Below are positions 13,601 to 25,700 of a stretch of 64,000 nucleotides of DNA, piece by piece. A model generated the notes under the pieces. It saw nothing but the letters and a program-made list of their open reading frames with translations, had not been told where the DNA came from and searched no databases. Every line of letters starts with the position of its first letter. Position 1 is the stretch's first letter. A program made the translations under genes and the position numbers. Origin of the DNA: Undaria pinnatifida (Eukaryota; Sar; Phaeophyceae; Laminariales; Alariaceae). The DNA lies in NCBI GenBank assembly GCA_012845835.1, contig JABAKD010000030.1:11663715-11727714 (forward strand). The letters run 5' to 3'.

Positions 13601-16065
13601 GCCGGCAATGTATACCCTCGGGCGACCCAGGGCGACCCATGGGCCAGTATCACCAACGCATCGGCGACTCATCGGCGAATGGGTGACCCATGTGCGAGGA
13701 ATGGGCGAGCACTAGCAAGTCTTTGAGCGACCCATGGGTAACCCATGGCGAGTCACAGTTGATCTATGGGCTATCCATAGGTGACCGACCAATGGGTGTC
13801 CCATGGGTCAGCACTACAAATCGGACCCATGGGCGACCCATGGGCGATCTACTGGTATGGGGCAGCACTCTAAACCCGCAGGCGACCCATTAGTGACCCA
13901 TGGACGACCCATGGACTACCACTACCAATTAATGTGTGATCCATGGGCGACCCATAAACAAGCATCATATACCCATGGGTAACCCATGACCCATGGGCGA
14001 CCCATGGACCAGTACTACAAGCCCATGGGCGACCGATGGGCGGCCCGGGCCAGTACGACAAACTCATAGACGACCAATGGGCCAGCACTATCACGTCATG
14101 GGTGACCCATGGGCAAGTCATGGGCGAGCCATGCGTGACTCATTGGCAAGGACAACTAAACGCATGAGTGATCCATCGACGAACCATGGGCGAACTATGG
14201 GCGAGCACTAGCAAGTCATGGGCGGCCCATGGGTAGCCATGGGCGACCTATCGGCCAGCATTGCAAATAACTAAGCGACCCATGGGCGACCCATTTTCGA
14301 CCCATGGACCACTAATACAAACTCGCGGGCGACCCATGAGGAACCCATGGGTAAGTGTCACAAGCCTATGGATGACGCATGGGCCAGTACCACAAACGCA
14401 TAGGTGACCCATAAGCGAACCATGGGCGACCCATGGGCCAGCACTGGAACTCCGTAGACGACCCATGGGTGACCCATGGTCGACCCATGGGCGACCCATA
14501 GGCTAGTACTGCAAAACCATGAGTGACCTATAGGCGACTCATGGCGACTCATGGGCAAGCGCTAAATACTCATGGGGAACCCATGGGCGACCCACGGGCC
14601 AGTTTCACAAATGCATGGGCAAGCCATGGTGACCCATGGGCAAGAACTACAAAGTCGTCTGGGTAACCCATGAGTGGAGCATGGCCGAGCACTATTAAGT
14701 CATGGGTGACTCATGTGTGAGTCATGGGCGACGCATTAGCAACACCAGCAACATAAATAATATAGGGACGACCCATGGACTAGTACTACAAACGCACGGG
14801 CGACTCATGGGTGACCCATGGGCGACCCATGAGCCAGCACTATCACGGGCGATCCATGGGCATCCCATAGCTAGTCATGGGTGACCCGTGAATGGTCCAT
14901 GGGTCGGCCTGTGGGCGACCCACGAGCCAGCACTACAAACTAATGGGTGATCCGTGGACGGCCCATGGAACAGCACTATATACCCATCGGGCAGAACATG
15001 CATTTCGCTGTTATGTCCGTCGTGGCCATACTCTCTCCTTCGTATAAATTCACCAGACCCACTTATTATAACCGTGCCCAACGCTGATATACGTACGTAG
15101 ATTGAATACGCTATGCTTGCTCCAACTGGTGACAGTTAGTAGTTTTGTTAATATTCCCTGTGCGACACCGGGCACGCGACGTACCCTTGCCTTTCCTTGG
15201 TGAGCGCAGGCTATCGTGGACCTGCGTATCGCGTGGCAGAAAACTTTGCCTCAGGCGACGGGAAGCACGACCAAGACTAACCGAACGATGCTGATGCCAC
15301 CACAGTGCTACAACGAGGTTAAGGTAAGCCTAAACATAAGCCATTTCGTTTACGCCAAGCGCTTATTTTTCGGGGTTTTTCGCGTGCCATGATCCAACGC
15401 GCGGGTTGGGTCAGGAGATGTTCGTATTCTCGCGGATTTCGACATGAGGTGTTTCGAAATCTCACGGGCCGGGTAGGGTCGGGTAGGATTACCCTGGCGC
15501 GACCCAAGCAGCGAGAGATGACTCGACCCGTGAACAGTCCTGCTTCTTTTCAGTGAAGTTGGGGGATAATATTGTACCAAGTACATACTTGCAGTGATAA
15601 GTTCTACTTTAGTAATGCACTAAGCTATCGAGCCAGCTCATTTCGCTGGTGTGCAATTGCTTTATCTCGGTCATCTCATTGCCGCGCGATGGTTCAGCTT
15701 TCGCTTTGAGGAGGGCGATCTGAGTATTGTATTACATGGTGTCTAAGGTGCCTCTGAAGATGATCGCCCATGGTGAACTTGTCCACCTTGTTTGTGTTTG
15801 TGCCCGTGCTCTTTCGTTCCAGGTGTGTGCGTTTTGCAGTCAGTTGTTCCATGACCCGCTGGGCTACCGACCAACCTGGGATATGGAGGTCTCAAGGTGA
15901 GATAATCCGGATGATTTAGACCACTACTGTAGCGTACACGCGTAGTTAGCCCCACCGCCCGCTGTCCTCCCATGATCACCCAAAGTGCCGATTCAAAGGT
16001 CAACCCACCCCCTGCCCAAGGGTAACGCAAACATGCCATCATCATCATCATCATCATCATCATCC

Positions 16066-16110
<45 letters not shown>

Positions 16111-17088
16111 CCCACCCCAGGGGTGGAGTGGCATGATGGAACTATTGTCTCCGACACGATCACGATAATTTGCAAAGCTTGGTCCTGCTATCATGCTATC
16201 AATACTTCGAAGTACGACGCTATGTTCGGGTGCGCCATCGATTAATACTTGGTGTGACATGCAGTCGACATGTGATCCTGTCTCGCCATATTCGCCATAT
16301 TTCATGACATCACACAGGATGCGCAAGAAGAAAGAGCAGCTGGCACTCGAAAAAGAGCAAGAATACTGGGACCCGCTGCGGAATTCAAGCTTGTATATGG
16401 TAAATAACGTGACGAAACAATATGCTGCGCATGCACATATAAATATCGTACGTGTATCGCGCGACATGTAGTATTTAGATTGGCGTCCAAGCGGCATGTT
16501 CGTCATTTCCTGAGTTTTCACAGCGCTTTCAGTCGCGGCTCATACCCAATAGGGCGCAAGGGTGCAAGGGTTGGCACGGTCAGAGGCGGGTTTCGTTGGT
16601 TAAGTTTGATGCTTAAAGAGCAAGAAAGAGGGGGGGGGGGGGGGAAAGACGGATGGGGAGACCCGTCAAAAACAGTCGCGCTCTTAAAAAGAGGACGCCA
16701 CGAAAGAGCGCCTGAAGCGAATATGGAAAGGACCACTCCAGCCTGAGTTTAACGTTAACTCTGTTTCGGTCGGCCATTGCTGGCACAATATTCCATTGCA
16801 AACGAAGTAAAGAGTACTATGGGTATTATATTCGCGAAACTAATGCTTGGTTTGACCCCGCCCTCCGTTATTCGTCCAGCGCAAACGCAGCAAAGAGTGC
16901 TGTGGATGACGGTAGATGATGACTGTGGATGACGGTACGAGAATTACATGCTTGTTTTTAATCTTGTGCCTATTCCTTCTGTGTCTGACGTTCGCTCTAT
17001 CAAGCAGGCCACGCAGTCGAAGGAACAAGATCAACAGGTATCGCCGGCGGAGGCAGCGGCTTCGATCTCTGTCGAGGCTGCCGCGTGA
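4622..17088 (+). CDS. LisH-domain protein with two CxxC motifs, function unknown
   Basis: Exons placed with support: 4622-4855, 10411 to an unresolved donor, 12901-13169, 15210-15323, 15823-15896, 16318-16399, 17008-17088 (stop TGA). The last five agree in phase. Exon 1 starts at ATG 4622 and contains a LisH motif (residues about 15-46, core VKFVELLVHDYLQNKGF), a dimerisation element of microtubule, ciliary and ubiquitin-ligase proteins. Its end reads smoothly into exon 2 (KLALP then ELLRHNAMAALEQ), across a 5.5-kb intron. Later exons carry CALCEQSFSEVNLVL and VCAFCSQLFHD, two CxxC pairs that could bind zinc, then a charged helix (RMRKKKEQLALEKEQEYW) and a short acidic tail. Exon 2 cannot join exon 3 in phase with any good donor I found, so an exon is probably missing between 10.8 and 12.9 kb. 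I do not recognise the family. Exons 3-7 are solid; joining exon 1 to them is inference. Confidence 0.68.
8019..8046 (-). repeat. Interstitial CCCTAA telomere-like repeat
   Basis: About four CCCTAA units, the complement of TTAGGG, lie within the large LisH intron. Confidence 0.8.
8097..8240 (+). repeat. tRNA-like/SINE-like segment
   Basis: A near-perfect RNA polymerase III B box (GGTTCGAATC, about 8208) lies about 40 bp after a weak A-box-like TGGC. The stretch at 8100-8160 matches 40380-40440 (shared words AACGGACTA, TTTTACC). No cloverleaf closes, so this is a tRNA-derived repeat or pseudogene rather than a tRNA gene. Confidence 0.4.
8640..8860 (-). repeat. Dispersed repeat, inverted copy of 21650-21800
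   Basis: The reverse complement of about 140 bp here closely matches 21655-21795, sharing landmarks such as GGTTGCTTGGATGTTAC. The second copy abuts the gypsy remnant, so both may be retroelement debris. Neither encodes an obvious protein. Confidence 0.6.
9395..9637 (-). CDS. Proline-rich 13-residue repeat open frame, hypothetical
   Basis: The minus-strand frame holds four tandem copies of a unit like APLxxPRVLPxxP (13 residues, about 39 bp). Copies differ in bases but keep the PRVLP core. It overlaps the end of the next frame upstream (9595-9765) in another frame; an intron could link them, but I see no convincing splice pair. It lies within the proposed LisH intron. It could be a small nested gene or a minisatellite that happens to stay open. 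Confidence 0.25.
   Translation of the reverse strand: MATSERTGTAALQLASAPLGPPRVLPMPPAPMALPRVLPPTSASLSIPRLLPGTPAPLDFPRVLPLDAEQSPRELFAVSR
9595..9765 (-). CDS. Short frame with signal-peptide-like start, hypothetical
   Basis: From ATG at 9765 the frame starts MTVRPKVFLLVAANLAS and continues TAATGFESQ, then stops at 9595 after 56 residues. The hydrophobic core followed by Ala-Thr-Gly-Phe resembles a secretory or bipartite plastid presequence. No homologue is recognised. It may be the first exon of a gene that continues into the proline-repeat frame just downstream. Confidence 0.25.
   Translation of the reverse strand: MTVRPKVFLLVAANLASLTAATGFESQKYLLRGPTTKQINLEFWLPASAPAQPRFN
12719..12884 (+). repeat. 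Two tandem copies of an 83-bp unit
   Basis: GGGTCTTGCCCGTTAACAG recurs 83 bp apart and the units are almost identical. A partial third copy starts near 12642. The array ends just before the acceptor of the LisH gene exon at 12901. Confidence 0.85.
13410..14990. repeat. 1.6-kb minisatellite of 11-bp units on CCCATGGG
   Basis: The basic unit is GACCCATGGGC, repeated with many variants and centred on a palindrome (CCCATGGG, which contains CCATGG). Non-palindromic spacers such as AGCACTACAAAC interrupt it every 50-70 bp, giving a higher-order period. It lies wholly inside the LisH gene intron 13170-15209. Long open frames here are artefacts of the repeat. Confidence 0.92.
16034..16110 (+). repeat. 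(ATC)n trinucleotide microsatellite
   Basis: About 25 ATC units with one CTC interruption lie in the LisH gene intron 15897-16317. Confidence 0.95.
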
Positions 17089-17796
17089 GCAGCATCGCCG
17101 TCAAGCATCGTCACCAAGTGTCTCGATTGTCTTAGGCATGGTTTGGACCAAACGCATTGCAAGCGCGCCGTCCCATGTTGCGTTGCCTCTCCGTTGAGAC
17201 TGCCACCTAAAACACATCTTCAGCAACTAGCTTAATGGTCCTACGCAAGGCTATTTGAAGAGACCGCTGGAACGTAAGCCGTTTGAAGAGCCCGCTCCAA
17301 AGATAAGCATTTTGAAGAGCCCGCTCGCACGCATCAACCTGGTGGGGTGGGGTAGACATCTAATATCTGCACTGCGTTGTGCGCACTTAATGAAGTGATG
17401 CTGTTCGGAGCAGTACGGGTATTGTTTTTCTGTATGGCGTTTGCCTCGCCAGGTTTACTTTAAACAAGGGGCTCGAGTTTGAAGCGTTATGGCCCAGGAA
17501 TTAAAAGCAATCGGGCCTGGCAAGCAGAGTTTCGATGTGGCTCGGGTTAGCCAGGCCACAAAAAGAGCCCACACGTTTGGCGTTGCTTGGATCGATGTCG
17601 CTTCAAGTTTTCGCCAGTTGAAGCTTAGCGACAATTACAGAGGAGCCAGCGCCACGTCGCGATGATAACCCAGTGAGCTTGAGAGCACCACGCAGACTGC
17701 ATATTCAGTATCCAGCCCTTGGGCATGAATATGCCGTGGTCAGCAGTAGCGTAGTATGTAGAATGCTCACGCACGTACCATGTGCGCTGAAAGCTT

Positions 17797-17872
17797 AGCC
17801 CCTTTAGAGCACCAAAACCCCTCCCTATACTAACTTTAAGTAAAATTGTCAAAAAAATGGGTTGCCATAGTC
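17797..17872 (+). repeat. Dispersed 65-bp repeat, copy 1 of 3
   Basis: The core ACCCCT..ATACTAACTT.AAGTAA recurs at 44012-44075 and, more diverged, at 26818-26880, always in the same orientation and followed by an A-rich run and GGGTT. No coding potential is seen; an old non-autonomous element is the likeliest source. Confidence 0.6.
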
Positions 17873-18885
17873 TATACCAGGTATGATGTGTAAGGTGTAC
17901 AACGCCCACGACGGTGGCCCGGACGCAATAATCGCTATAAATTGCTGCACCCAAAGATGTGTCTTGCGATATTCGCAGTTTGGTGTAACGCCACAATCGG
18001 CATCAACGGCTTGCGGTTGAACCCACCACAGCTAGTTTTTTTTTCCCCACCGCAAAAAGTAAGCAACACTAATTCCAAGTGTTATATCCTCGAAAACGTG
18101 GGTGGTTTGAAGGTTAAGGGGTGTGTCTGGATATGTATAATTTTACTTTAATACGTCAGCTGTGAATTCGATAAATTTAGGGTCGGTACTCATGTATGTG
18201 ATACACCGGCCGCTCGTTTAAAAGGATGTAGTATCCTTTGAATACCTACGACTCCTATGGATGTTGCCAGGGTGAATATTAACAACAAAATATGACCAAT
18301 ATTACTGATACTTACTATAGTATAGTATAGTATAGTAAGGTATAGAAAGTACTTCATCCCAAGGTAGTAAGCTGTTAAGATTCGTCTGTGTTAATTGCAA
18401 CATATTAAATGCATACAGCATGCTGCAGTACCACCACACGTGGTAAGAGTACTGTGCTATAGCTAGCTCAACCTACAGCTCAACCCACAGGTCAACCCGA
18501 TGAACGGTAGCCCTTTACCACCGAACCGGATGTCGTAGCTCGTATCGACGACAGCACTGTTTAGCACCCTAGCCGTATGCAAAACACGTCGCTACCGACT
18601 CACCTACAACCCCCGCAATACAACGCCATACAATACTAGTAACACTAGTAACACCACTAATACACGCCGCCTGTGACTACCTCATCCAGCGCAAACGCCC
18701 TTCTATAACCGTTGTTTTACTTGCCGGCTGCACTTGCCACCAAGGCTTCCCACGCAGGCTTCACCACTGCCGACACACGCCCGCCTACGCGGGACGCCCT
18801 TTCATTGATAGAGGCCTCGTCGGTGCCCGTTTCTGCATCCCGCACCTGAACGGCGGTCACCGTGGCACACGAATCACGAGTAAAG

Positions 18886-19132
18886 GTCATTCCTAACGAA
18901 CCACAAAAAACACACACACAGGTCGTGACAAAAAAAACGTGGCGTTTTCGCGAATCCCTTTTTTTTTGTCACAAATGCGACATTGAAAAGCTTAGAAAAA
19001 TGCATGCAAAAAAAACGCGCGATTACTTTGACACAAGAACGCGATTTTGTTTTTGAAAATATAACGGCTCAGAATTTGCAAATTTCACGAATCGGGCTGT
19101 TTTGCGTCCCGTAGACCATAGAAACGACCTTC
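18886..19132. mobile_element. MITE-like element with imperfect terminal inverted repeats
   Basis: The left end AGGTCATTCCTAACGAAC and the right end finishing AACGACCTT are imperfect inverted repeats. They match the cleaner element at 51591-51732. The interior is AT-rich and has no gene. Confidence 0.4.
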
Positions 19133-19719
19133 AGAGGGCCAGCGTGGAACAAGAAGAACACCAAGAAAAGGGTCAGCGCGTCACACCAATGACAGAGTTA
19201 GCTCGTGGCACACGAGTATATAATAGGGTTGGCATGGCGAACGACTAAAAATGATAAGCTTATTAATAACATGACACACGAACAAGAACAAGGCAGCTTT
19301 AAAAAAAACAAGAGCGGTGCGATGCCGTGAAGTTTCGGCCAAGGGTCTGTCGCCGTCTGCTTTCTGATACAGCAACGCATCAAATGTAGCTTCAGCTTTT
19401 CTCGCGATCCAAATCGAAACAAAACAAAAATAACAAACCCAGCGTGCTCAGTCGAGCAAGGGAGTGCGTCCCATTTTGCCCGAACATACGGCCGGTCGAC
19501 GCTTGCTCACTCTCGCCCACGCCATAAAGGGCACCCAATCCCCACTGAAACGTGACAATCGATTTTTGAGGCGGCCAACGGCTCCTTCACGGCACGCTGT
19601 ACCAACCCCGCACTACTGCACAATCTTCCCGAGTAGGGGACTCAGTCTCAGGGGGGCTGTTGGAGTGGTAACTCGTTTCAATACACCCTGTTCATCAGTC
19701 AGATGTGTGACCGACCAGT

Positions 19720-22700
19720 TTAGCTATTCAGTCGGCGTACGTATCGAAATCCATCAGGGCCCACCTTCGTGAAGACAACGAAGAAGTTGTTAGCTGGCAT
19801 TAGGGTCATGGCCGTCAGCTCCAGACCCTGCTCGTCAGCCAACTTCGCCACCCATTCGGCATCCCTGATGCTCCACTGCCCCTCACTGCGACCCTTGAGG
19901 TATTCATCGAAACTCTTGTTGCTGTCGGGTATTAGCACCCCATGCAGCATAAACGGGCCATACAAGAACAAATGCTTGCCCATCTTTAAACCCGAAGCGG
20001 CTCCCTTGAACAAGCCCATCGTGCATTCCTGCGTGGGGGGGGGTGGTGAAAGCAACCAACGTTAACCGCAAGGGCGATAGTCACATTATTACGCAGTGGT
20101 TGACATGCGTCACAATGAGCACTTCGCTATATCTCAAGATCGTTGCGATGTTTTCACCCCAAGAAACGACTCGGTAAAGCATGGAACTGCAGGTTATGGC
20201 CGAATAGGCTTAACACTAGAAACGCTACGTACCTACCAGGTGCTTAGTTTACACTTACACCACTTCTTGACCAGAGTATTCAGAGTCGAAACCGAGAACC
20301 CTCCACAATCAACTCCATACTGCAAACATACAACGGCCAACTATGCCAAGTTTGCTCCGCTATCGACCAGCTATGGGTTCGCTATCGCCGCGCTCTCCCC
20401 CGCTACCGCCCCGCTGCGGTCGCTCCGTTCTCGCTTGCGAGGGCGGTCTGGCGGTTCACCTTTGGCGCGATGTGGATCATGTTGATGCACATCGCAGCGT
20501 CCCACAGAGCACCACCGCCTCCCTCGGCCTTTGTCGTTGGGCGAGGCCACGAAGCGGGATCGGAGCGCACGTCCAACAGTACCGGCGGCAGGATGTTGCT
20601 CGAGCCGCACTTCTCGATGGTGGTCGCTATCTCCGGGATTTGAGCTTTGTCGTACTGCCGGAGGACGGAGCACAGACGGCGCCAACGACGTAAGCGTGAC
20701 ATCAAAATGCGCTAAGTCTAAAAAGAGGTTTGGAGCACTGTACTACTACCTGCTATGTTCCTGTCTTACGCCGTATAATACCGACTTGATCGCTTGTATC
20801 ATACAGAAATCTCAGCATATAGGGAGCATACAGCGAAACAGCTATTCTGTATTGCTGCACCTACTTAATCTACTGGTTATGGCGTCTGCTAAGGGATTTC
20901 CGGCATGTCCTGGGGTTTACCAAGAAGATGAATGCCTACGAAGTAGTCTGTAGCAAACCCGAGGATATGCCGGGTGTGTCCCCGAACGCCCCATACGTTC
21001 AAGTCTCACTTGTACCAAGAGACTACGCACCTCGTGTGGTGCATGATGAATGCGTACGCAGGTCCCAATGGAAATCACGACATCACGATGGTCAAGTTGT
21101 GCCCGCTCCGTACGGTGCGACTATGATATGAATTCGTGAGCGAGACCACGAGCACAGCACAGTGTTGAGACCAACTGACAACTAACCTGTGAACATGCAC
21201 CTTCTCTGCAGAACAGAGCACTCAGATTCGATCGTGCGCTGGCGTTGTCGATACTACAGTATTTGACGACTATCTTTCAACAGTGCCATAACACTAACTA
21301 TTTTTGGTATACAGCACGCTACGGTGATTTCAACCTTCCTAGCCACGCCTGTTCTAGTATACCTTGCGGGTAAACGGCTCTCCCGTCGGCCACCCGCCCC
21401 TACACATGTCAGCCGGCGGCATGCCCCGCGAAAAGACGGGCGCCGCTGTACAACTCGGTGAGCGGGGAGAACGGTCGAATATTCTAGGCTGCAATCATGT
21501 AGCTCAGCGGTAGGGCGGTCAACGTTAGAGTCCGGCTTATTCGTGGGTTAAAACCCAGGGTTAAGCCTTCGTGCCTTTTCCTTTCCTTTGTTTCGATTTA
21601 CGTAGAGCCTTGATACAGCAAGCTGTAGTAGTATCGGGCTATATGAGACCTAGGGACCGACTACTGCCATGCAGGGGTTCCTGTGGCTCTGTATTGGTCA
21701 CTCGCACGAGGGTTGCTTGGATGTTACCTCTCTGGTATTAGTTGCTTACTGTCTGCCGGGTACCTTCTGACAGAAGGGGGGTGCGGAGCCGTTCTTTCAG
21801 GCAGGCAAAAACTTCCTGGAACAGCCGATACCGCCCATCAGTGAGTGTAGCTGGTTGGTGTCGTCCGGTATGGGCCTTTTCGTGAGCCTCTACGTTGCCG
21901 GCGTGTCACTTGAACCTGGCGGGGACGATGGTGTGGCCAAGGATATCTGCATCCATTGCGCCAATGGTAGCTGGTGAGCGTGATAATGTGCTTTCGCAAG
22001 CGCAGGAAGAGCTCCTTCATGCTCGCCACGTGTGCCGAGGGGTTGGAATCAAAGACGATAACGTCAGGAAGAGCTCCTTCATGCTCGTCACGTGTGCCGA
22101 GGGGCTGGAGTCAAAGACGACAACGTCCTCGAGATTTTTGGTGACGCGGTCGAGGCCTGTGATGACTTCATTAATTACTGTAACGACTCATCCTGGCGCC
22201 GCGCTGCTGCCTTGCGGCATGGCAAGCCAATCAATGAGACGCGTGGGCGTGCAAAACGCCGTGAGAGGTGTGGTGTCTTTGTGAACCGTTATCTGGTAAC
22301 AAGACGACACGACATCGAACTGTGAAAATATTCGAACGGTCCCTGGCTTGTCAAGGTCCTCGCCGGCGCGAGCGATCGGGTGCTGGTCAAGACTAATGAG
22401 TTTTTTCAGCCTCTTGTGGTTGATCGTGATCTGGATGACACCGGATATGTTCGGCATGACAACTTCTGGGCTGGCCCATGGTATGGCGGCGTGCAGTGTC
22501 GGGTTAGGCCTGTAGTGAGAAATTGTTCCAGGACCGCGACAAGTTTCATGGTAGACGCGGGATTAACGCGGTATGATATGTGCGTCATGTAACCGTAAAG
22601 CTGTTCGACGGAACCGAAATCTCGAAGGGGAGCAGGGGCCAAAGTCGATTGAAGGCCTTGAGGACACGTCAGGAAACTCCGCCAGAGCATGACCTATTTC

Positions 22701-25700
22701 GGCGATGACGGCCGGCGTCCAACCGGGGCCATTCAAGTCGAATTCGATTTCCCGCCGCACGTGAGCTGGTAAGTGATTCCATTTCTTCAGGAAAGCCGTG
22801 CGCTGGTCGGTGCTTAAGCGATCGAGCAGGGCAGGGTTGGGTGCGCGGTCGTCAGTTACCGGCATGGCAATCACGTTATTGCGAGAGACATTTTTGTTTC
22901 GTCGCGGAAAGGATGCACCGAACGGGTCCAGACACTGTGGTGGCTGCAGACGCTGCTGTGCGCTGCCTGCAGGCGCAGTGGCTGGGCCTGGGACGGTAAG
23001 CCTGTGCACACTAGTGTCGCACGCATTCGAGTACTCGCCAGAGCCGCTTCGATAGGTCCGTGGAGTAGTGGACTGGACGAAATGTCCAAGTAATTTCCCC
23101 CGGTTCTAGCTCCGCAACGTCAACTAGCGGGATTAACTGGCGACCGTTTACGGAAAGCTGCGCGTCCGTCGAGCATTCGACGGCAGCATGTAACATGTCG
23201 ACCAGGTGGCAGCCGGCGAGGGCCGGAGCACCGCCGCGTCGGACTAAAGCTACTTCGACGTCGCGCGAAAGCGAATGGCCGGTAATGTCTGCGTGCAGCA
23301 AGCGGAACCTTTCGGCGGGAGTCGAAGCATCGGCAACAATGCTACGGCTCCATCGAGCCCTCGGTGAGAAAGCGTGAGGTCGAGATGCCATTTCACGATT
23401 ATCACCCAGGCGGGAAAAAAACTCTACGGTAGGAGCGGTCATTGGACCGCATCCAGCTGTCGCATTCAGAGAGTGCAGCGTGCTGCATGGCCTCGGATGG
23501 GATGACATACGCCCAAACGGCGAGTAATGCTATTTGTCAGTCGTTGTGAAAGAACTGCACGCGTACGCGAACAATACTGTCTGCTAGGAGGGGTGGTGAT
23601 TTCCCAAGACCACCGCACGACCTTGATGGGGTTCGACCTTCGCAGACCACAGAGGCCGTTACTGTGGTCTTCATACTCTTCAGAGCATGGCCGTTGACGA
23701 AAGCCTTTGGTAACCCCGTATCCAAGACGGCGACACATCCGAGGCGCATGGCTGCGGGGCCGCTATGGATATTGATTTCCGTCGTAAAGGAAGCGTCGTC
23801 ATTGTTGCTGTTCCAGCAACAAGACACGGCCCTTGCACTGGGATTATAGGCGGGGACTGGCCTGTGTGATAGGCGGCGGGCGTCATTTTAAGGGCATCGC
23901 CGCCGTCATCCTGTGGTTGCGTTCGTCAAAACTCGCCGAGAAACCCACGGTATGCTCTATCGTATCACTTCGGCGCAGTCGCTTACGTGTGGACGAATTC
24001 ACGTTATGCATGTACTCTTTACTCTGTAAAGGCGGAACGCCCAGGAGAGGAGAATGGTGTTGGAGACGCGCCGGAGGTGGCGCGTCGTCGCGGAAGAGAC
24101 GGTTGCACGTGCTGCAACGCCTTGCCCAGCAAGGTCGAGCCACTCCACAAGGGCGGCTGTTGCGCAAATGGGTCGCCAGCCCTGTATCCGATACTCCAGA
24201 TAAGATCGTATGGACTAGCTTCCGCGAGAAGCCGTCCAGGAGCTTATATATCACATCTCTGGACTTTGGGCGAACTAGGCAGTGTTCGGTGGTCTCCTAC
24301 GATACGACTTTTTCGGTGGCGAAACACACTTCGCCGCAGGAATAAGAGATGCCTTCTACCGCAGGAATAAGAGATGCCTTCTACCGTAAAATCGGAAGGT
24401 GTCCATTGCGAGAAGCAAGAGGGAAGCTTCCAGAAAAATACACAACACTGCGTACAGCATTCCTGGGTAGCATCGAACGCGGCGATATCAGCCGTCGCGT
24501 GAGCAGAGGCGGAGGGTATATTCGTGGACAAAACAGTTGGGGCTCTCTCTGGGAGGACTGATGCAAGCCTGTTTCCTGCTTAGCCGGGCCCCCTTTCTCG
24601 GGGCGTAGGCGTGAGGTGGACTGGTCATCGCTGCGGTTCCCAAATTCGCACGGGAAGTGGCCTCGTCCACCTTGACCGGGTGGGCGAGACATACGCCATA
24701 TAGGCGGGGAGTTTTGAGTGCGTCCCCTGAAAATGGTGTTGTCAACACTGCACAGGCGGCGTGCGAGGTCTGTGTACTCAGATCACCTCGACGCGTCTCG
24801 TCCGGATAAGGGGCGAAAAGTTGCGCGAAGGGCGTAGCTTCGGTTAAACCCTGTGGGGGGCAACCATCCTCCACCGGCCTATTGGCCTCCGGCGGCATGC
24901 GGGGGTCAACGGGGAATCACTCGTGCTACGCTGGTTGTGAGGAACGCCGGGGTTGACAATATTCAGGCGTCCTTCTTCGATAGGGCGCAATGGAAGATTT
25001 GGGTCGGTCTTGCGATAATACGTTAAGCGGACCGACCGTAGCGGTCTCGAGGTCCTGGATTCCCGTACCCGCACCTCAAGACGACCCTCACGTCCTGGGA
25101 GTCACTCCCGGGCGTGGTGGATGCCTTACACGGTGGGGTCGTGGACTTCGCACGCGATATAGCACGACGAGTGTCGTAACTGCCGCGACCAGGATCGCCG
25201 AGCGTGTCTGGTGCCCGCGGTAAACGTACCATAATTCTACTAGAGTCGTCGTCGCGGGGACCAGGAGCGCAGCGCTTGCTTGGTTCCGGCGGGGAACGTA
25301 CGACTTTGCTAGTGTCGTCTTCGCGGAGACCCGGAGCACTGCACGCGCCTGGTACCCGCGGAACCCGTACGGCGTTACGAGTAGAGTCGTCTTCGCGGAG
25401 ACTAGGATAGCTGCGCACGCCTGGTTCCCTTGGTAGACGTACGGTGTGTTGAATAGTGTCGTCTTCGCAGGGGCCAGAAGAACTGCTCGTGTCTGGCGCC
25501 GGCGGTAAACGTATGATAGCACGATTGGTTGGTGTCCGCGGGGACCAGAAGCATTGCGCGCGTCTGGTGCCAGCGAAGAACGTACGGTAGCACGATTAGT
25601 CTCACCTCCGCGGGGACCAGGGGCGCGACACGGGCCTTGTTGCGGCGGTGAACTACGGCGGTAGAACCGGCCGTGTTCCCGGCGACCAGGGGCGCCCCGT

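Larger units (their letters stand above)
17089..19719. other. Convergent intergenic region
   Basis: This lies between the 3' ends of the LisH gene (+) and the DUF938 gene (-). It holds a dispersed 65-bp repeat copy, an AGTAT microsatellite near 18310-18345 and a MITE-like element. A minus-strand frame at 18717-18917 (66 residues, ending KPAWEALVASAAGK) could be a terminal exon, but I cannot attach it to a gene. Confidence 0.4.

Noticed and set aside
13482-14558. Several Gly/His/Trp-rich frames on both strands
   Set aside because: They are produced by the GACCCATGGGC minisatellite.
13410-14990. CRISPR array
   Set aside because: The units are 11 bp and degenerate, with no uniform spacers and no cas genes, in a eukaryotic intron.
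18717-18917. Terminal exon of the DUF938 gene
   Set aside because: It is possible in phase using an acceptor without a pyrimidine tract, but the DUF938 frame already ends naturally at 19720 and the protein shows no family similarity.
21490-21562. tRNA gene
   Set aside because: A D-arm-like segment is present, but the anticodon stem does not pair and the T-arm is distorted; kept only as a tRNA-like repeat.
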